Below, in pieces: positions 62,017 through 64,000 of a stretch of 64,000 nucleotides of DNA; position 1 is the stretch's first letter, and every line of letters starts with the position of its first letter. The notes below the pieces were generated by a model. The model saw only the letters and a program-made list of their open reading frames with translations. It did no database searches and was not told the origin of the DNA. The stretch is from Terriglobales bacterium. GTDB lineage: Bacteria; Acidobacteriota; Terriglobia; Terriglobales; Acidobacteriaceae. The stretch is from contig DATMPC010000011.1 in assembly GCA_035567895.1 (NCBI GenBank), positions 186,001-250,000 on the forward strand, in the 5' to 3' direction. Both the position numbers and the translations under genes were made by a program.

Positions 62017-62406
62017 CTATCGCTGCACATATAAAGCCTGCAGGAAGTGACGATAGGTTCGGCTGCAGGGTATCTCTTTGCCATTGCGTAGTGAGACGAT
62101 GAATTCACCGCTGTTGCAGGGTTGCAGTTCGCTGATTCGGCTAACGTTCACGATGTAGGAGCGGTGAATGCGGATGAAGCGGGCGTTGTCGAGTTGGTCT
62201 GCGAGCTTGCTGATTGGTTTGCGGAACAGCAGTGGATCTCTTCCGGTGATGTGCAGACGAACGTAATTCGCGTCGGCCTGAATCCAATCGATCTCGTCCA
62301 CAGAAACAAAGATCACGCGCCCGCCGGACTTGATGATGAGCCGATCGTCCGGCTGCCGCTTCTGCTCTGACGATTCTGCGCTCACGACATTGTTACTCAT
62401 CCACAT
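62017..62406 (-). CDS. LytTR-domain DNA-binding protein
   Basis: 129 residues from the ATG at 62406 (GGGAG nine bases upstream). An upstream ATG at 62481 would add a hydrophobic stretch but overlap the preceding gene. The LytTR domain covers residues 30-129: DRLIIKSGGRVIFVSVDEIDWIQADANYVRLH, FIRIHRSYIVNVSRISEL and VSLRNGKEIPCSRTY. No receiver domain is attached. It starts 29 bases after the DUF1579-like/SnoaL gene and is likely its partner. Confidence 0.88.
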   Translation of the reverse strand: MWMSNNVVSAESSEQKRQPDDRLIIKSGGRVIFVSVDEIDWIQADANYVRLHITGRDPLLFRKPISKLADQLDNARFIRIHRSYIVNVSRISELQPCNSGEFIVSLRNGKEIPCSRTYRHFLQALYVQR

Positions 62407-62435
62407 TGGCTTAATCTCCCCACGTACTTCCCGAC

Positions 62436-63353
62436 CTAGTTCGGTAACCGCAATGACGATTGCCCAAACACATATCGCCATCCCGCCGGTGTTCTTACAT
62501 ATGTGTCGCTGAACCAAACCGCGTAATCGAACGGCTGGGCGCTTTCTGCACCTCTCGCGCGCAACTTCGCCGTGACAACGGCGGTATCGCCCCACACGCG
62601 AACTGTTTGACTGATGTCGTCCTGCTGTTCGTAGATGACGCGGCCGGATTTTGCTTCTTTGAGCAGATCAGATTTTGTATAGCTCTTACCGGAGCCGGTA
62701 ACGAGCGTGAAATCGTCGGCCAAGATGCGGTCCATGGTGGCGACATCGTTCCTCTGCACTGCAGCCTGATATTCCTTGTCGAGTGCTGCAACGATCTTGC
62801 CTGGATCATCAGTTGATTCGGTGTGACGACGAAAGAGCAGATCGAACCAGGGCCTCCACGTGCCTCCGTTATCGGTGGAGGTCAATGCGGTTTCGCGCAC
62901 ACCTCCGTCGACCGCCTTCCACGTACCGCGAACCAGAGTGTCTTTCGCGTGATCGTGTCCGCTCAGTACGATCTCGCCGTTTTCGAGCTTTCCTTCGATT
63001 GTCAGCAACTGTCCGCGATTCGTTACCCAACTCTGGTGCCAGGTTTTTCTCGCGGCGTCATAGATAGTGAAGCTCTCGCCTTTGAGCCCAGTCGGATCTT
63101 CGTAGACTTCCCGCAACACGCAGCCGTTGAGTGTGCGTTCCACCCGCGTGCGCGCGACTTTGTTGGTGGTGCCGAAGTCAAATGCGTCCCAATCGCCGAT
63201 CCAGAAGTCGAATTGCCGATGCTCAGGAGTGGCACAGGATGTGGACTTTGGGGATTCATTGGAGGTGCGTGAGTTTGCAGCAAGATCCTTCGGCGGAAAA
63301 GCAAGGAGGATTGATGCCACGCTGACCTTCAAACATCGAGCAAAAAATCTCAT
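62436..63353 (-). CDS. secreted DUF1579-like/SnoaL-like fusion protein
   Basis: 305 residues from the ATG at 63353 with GGGGAG seven bases upstream. Signal peptide FARCLKVSVASILLAFPPKDLAA. The N-terminal half (EHRQFDFWIGDWDAF, TRVERTLNGCVLREVYE) is a lipocalin-like DUF1579-type barrel. The C-terminal half (IVAALDKEYQAAVQRNDVATMDRILADDFTLVTG) is a SnoaL/DUF4440 domain. Both fold types bind small hydrophobic ligands. It shares an operon with a LytTR regulator. Confidence 0.83.
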   Translation of the reverse strand: MRFFARCLKVSVASILLAFPPKDLAANSRTSNESPKSTSCATPEHRQFDFWIGDWDAFDFGTTNKVARTRVERTLNGCVLREVYEDPTGLKGESFTIYDAARKTWHQSWVTNRGQLLTIEGKLENGEIVLSGHDHAKDTLVRGTWKAVDGGVRETALTSTDNGGTWRPWFDLLFRRHTESTDDPGKIVAALDKEYQAAVQRNDVATMDRILADDFTLVTGSGKSYTKSDLLKEAKSGRVIYEQQDDISQTVRVWGDTAVVTAKLRARGAESAQPFDYAVWFSDTYVRTPAGWRYVFGQSSLRLPN

Positions 63354-63469
63354 TTGTGAAACTCCCCAGCCTCCAGTGCCCAGACCTATTTTCAAAACGG
63401 TCGTCTCGTCACTCAAGATAGAGCTAGAGACGGCGTAGGGATGGACGTTTCCGGACGTTGCTCCCCGAC

Positions 63470-63549
63470 GTTTACCCACCCCTTCCGGGACTAGGCTCAT
63501 GTTTGGCCATCGGCCAAACCCACAGCCGAGGGGGGCTGTGCCACAAAGT
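63470..63549. repeat. mixed REP units (GGCCAAAC type plus cacagccg hairpin)
   Basis: Left: ccccttccgggactaggctcatgtttggcca, the inverse of the unit at 61690-61722. Right: cacagccgaggggggctgtg followed by ccacaaagtt, the same unit as the right arm of the doublet inside lhr. It sits in the divergent region before the Ada-like gene. Confidence 0.7.
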
Positions 63550-63625
63550 TAAAAAGCGCCTGGTTGCCGTGTCCGAAAACGTCCATTCCTCACAGGAGAA
63601 TCCACTATGATGAGCTTCGAAAACC

Positions 63626-64000
63626 ATGGCACTTGATTGGCAGGCTTGCTCGCAGGCGAGACTCTCACGCGATGCGCGATTTGATGGGAAGTTCTTCATC
63701 GGAGTCCGCACCAGCGGGGTTTACTGTCGTTCGATTTGTCCCGCGCCTACGGCCAAAGAGAAGAACGTTCGTTACTTCCCGACCGCGGCCGCAGCCGCAG
63801 AGGCGGGCTTCCGCCCATGCCTGCGCTGTCGTCCGGAGTGCTCCCCGGGAACTCCAGCCTGGTTCGGAACTTCAAACACAGTTTCGCGAGCCCTGCGCCT
63901 GATCGATGAAAGCGGCCTTGAAGATGGAGGCGTCGAAGCGCTTGCCGAACGATTGGGATTGGGAGCGCGACATGTTCGCCGCCTGTTTCTCCAACATTTG
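63626..64000 (+). CDS. Ada/AlkA-type DNA repair protein (3' truncated by window edge)
   Basis: The 125 visible residues start MALDWQACSQARLSRDARFDG. The Ada zinc-binding methyl-acceptor domain shows GVYCRSICPA and CLRCRPEC, the four Cys of the Ada N-domain, one of which accepts methyl groups from phosphotriesters. An AraC-type helix-turn-helix begins at VSRALRLIDE and ALAERLGLGARHVRRLFLQHL. The start is supported by frame only. The rest, probably an AlkA glycosylase or methyltransferase domain, lies outside. Confidence 0.92.
   Translation, partial: MALDWQACSQARLSRDARFDGKFFIGVRTSGVYCRSICPAPTAKEKNVRYFPTAAAAAEAGFRPCLRCRPECSPGTPAWFGTSNTVSRALRLIDESGLEDGGVEALAERLGLGARHVRRLFLQHL

Noticed and set aside
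1-64000. tRNA, rRNA or known riboswitches
   Set aside because: None was recognised by eye on either strand; a covariance-model scan would be needed to exclude a diverged one.

Overview
The window looks like a chromosomal segment of an Acidobacteriota member (Koribacter/Acidobacteriaceae-like). The inference rests on moderately high GC, an ADOP-type FtsX permease, a HTH-TM-PD40 (TolB-like propeller) regulator, Tat-signal aldo/keto reductases, many small secreted or DinB/VOC proteins, and several families of palindromic interspersed repeats. I saw no rRNA, tRNA, CRISPR array, prophage or intact insertion sequence, but I could not run a covariance-model search.

Layout. 1-806: C-terminal part of an NtrC-type sigma54 activator. 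907-6619: a leftward branched-chain amino acid operon ilvD-ilvB-ilvN-ilvC-cupin. It is preceded by a strong promoter, a 41-codon Val/Leu-rich leader peptide and two mutually exclusive hairpins, which together form a textbook attenuator. 6741-11159: divergent gltB (glutamate synthase large subunit). 11262-15552: sugar:H+ symporter, a frameshifted small Cys protein, a K+ channel with RCK domains, mobA and an MlaF-like ABC ATPase. 15572-19278: a nested palindromic repeat, a Wzc-like BY-kinase/chain-length protein, a small membrane protein and a methyltransferase. 19290-24187: OppB-like permease, CorC/CNNM protein, HlyD-type adaptor and a DUF4097-like secreted protein. 24264-30800: MITE-like repeat, phosphodiesterase, Ser-rich BON protein, DUF5522-like Cys protein and a 1505-aa Lhr-like helicase. 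The helicase gene carries an in-frame REP doublet, and four 22-bp tandem repeats lie upstream of it.

31122-36475: a small membrane protein, two Tat-type aldo/keto reductases and larE-larC-larB for the nickel-pincer cofactor, with no larA beside them. 36516-38196: a beta-barrel protein, a ConA-like secreted protein, a decayed copy of its 3' end and a truncated cupin-like protein. 38385-43628: PD40 regulator, two membrane proteins, an LRR protein and a secreted amidohydrolase. 43677-44350: AbrB/PIN toxin-antitoxin pair whose toxin has an in-frame TGA. 44401-46212: SnoaL-like protein, wax-synthase-like MBOAT and a membrane protein, all overlapping. 46379-53934: PadR regulator with a Cdd1-like protein, VOC proteins, DinB, PilZ-like, serine hydrolase and membrane proteins. 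54191-56806: ADOP permease and a 24-aa putative microprotein. 56980-61519: GH92 mannosidase, DinB and GH105-like hydrolase, separated by MITE-like palindromes. 62017-63353: LytTR regulator and a DUF1579-like/SnoaL fusion. 63626-end: start of an Ada/AlkA-type DNA repair protein.

Functionally the window is mostly core metabolism (Val/Leu/Ile and glutamate synthesis), envelope and polysaccharide functions, glycan degradation and cofactor synthesis. The most interesting features are regulatory or repeat-based: the ilv attenuator, the REP doublet translated inside lhr, the 22-bp repeat array, the MITE-like palindromes, and several genes caught in decay.
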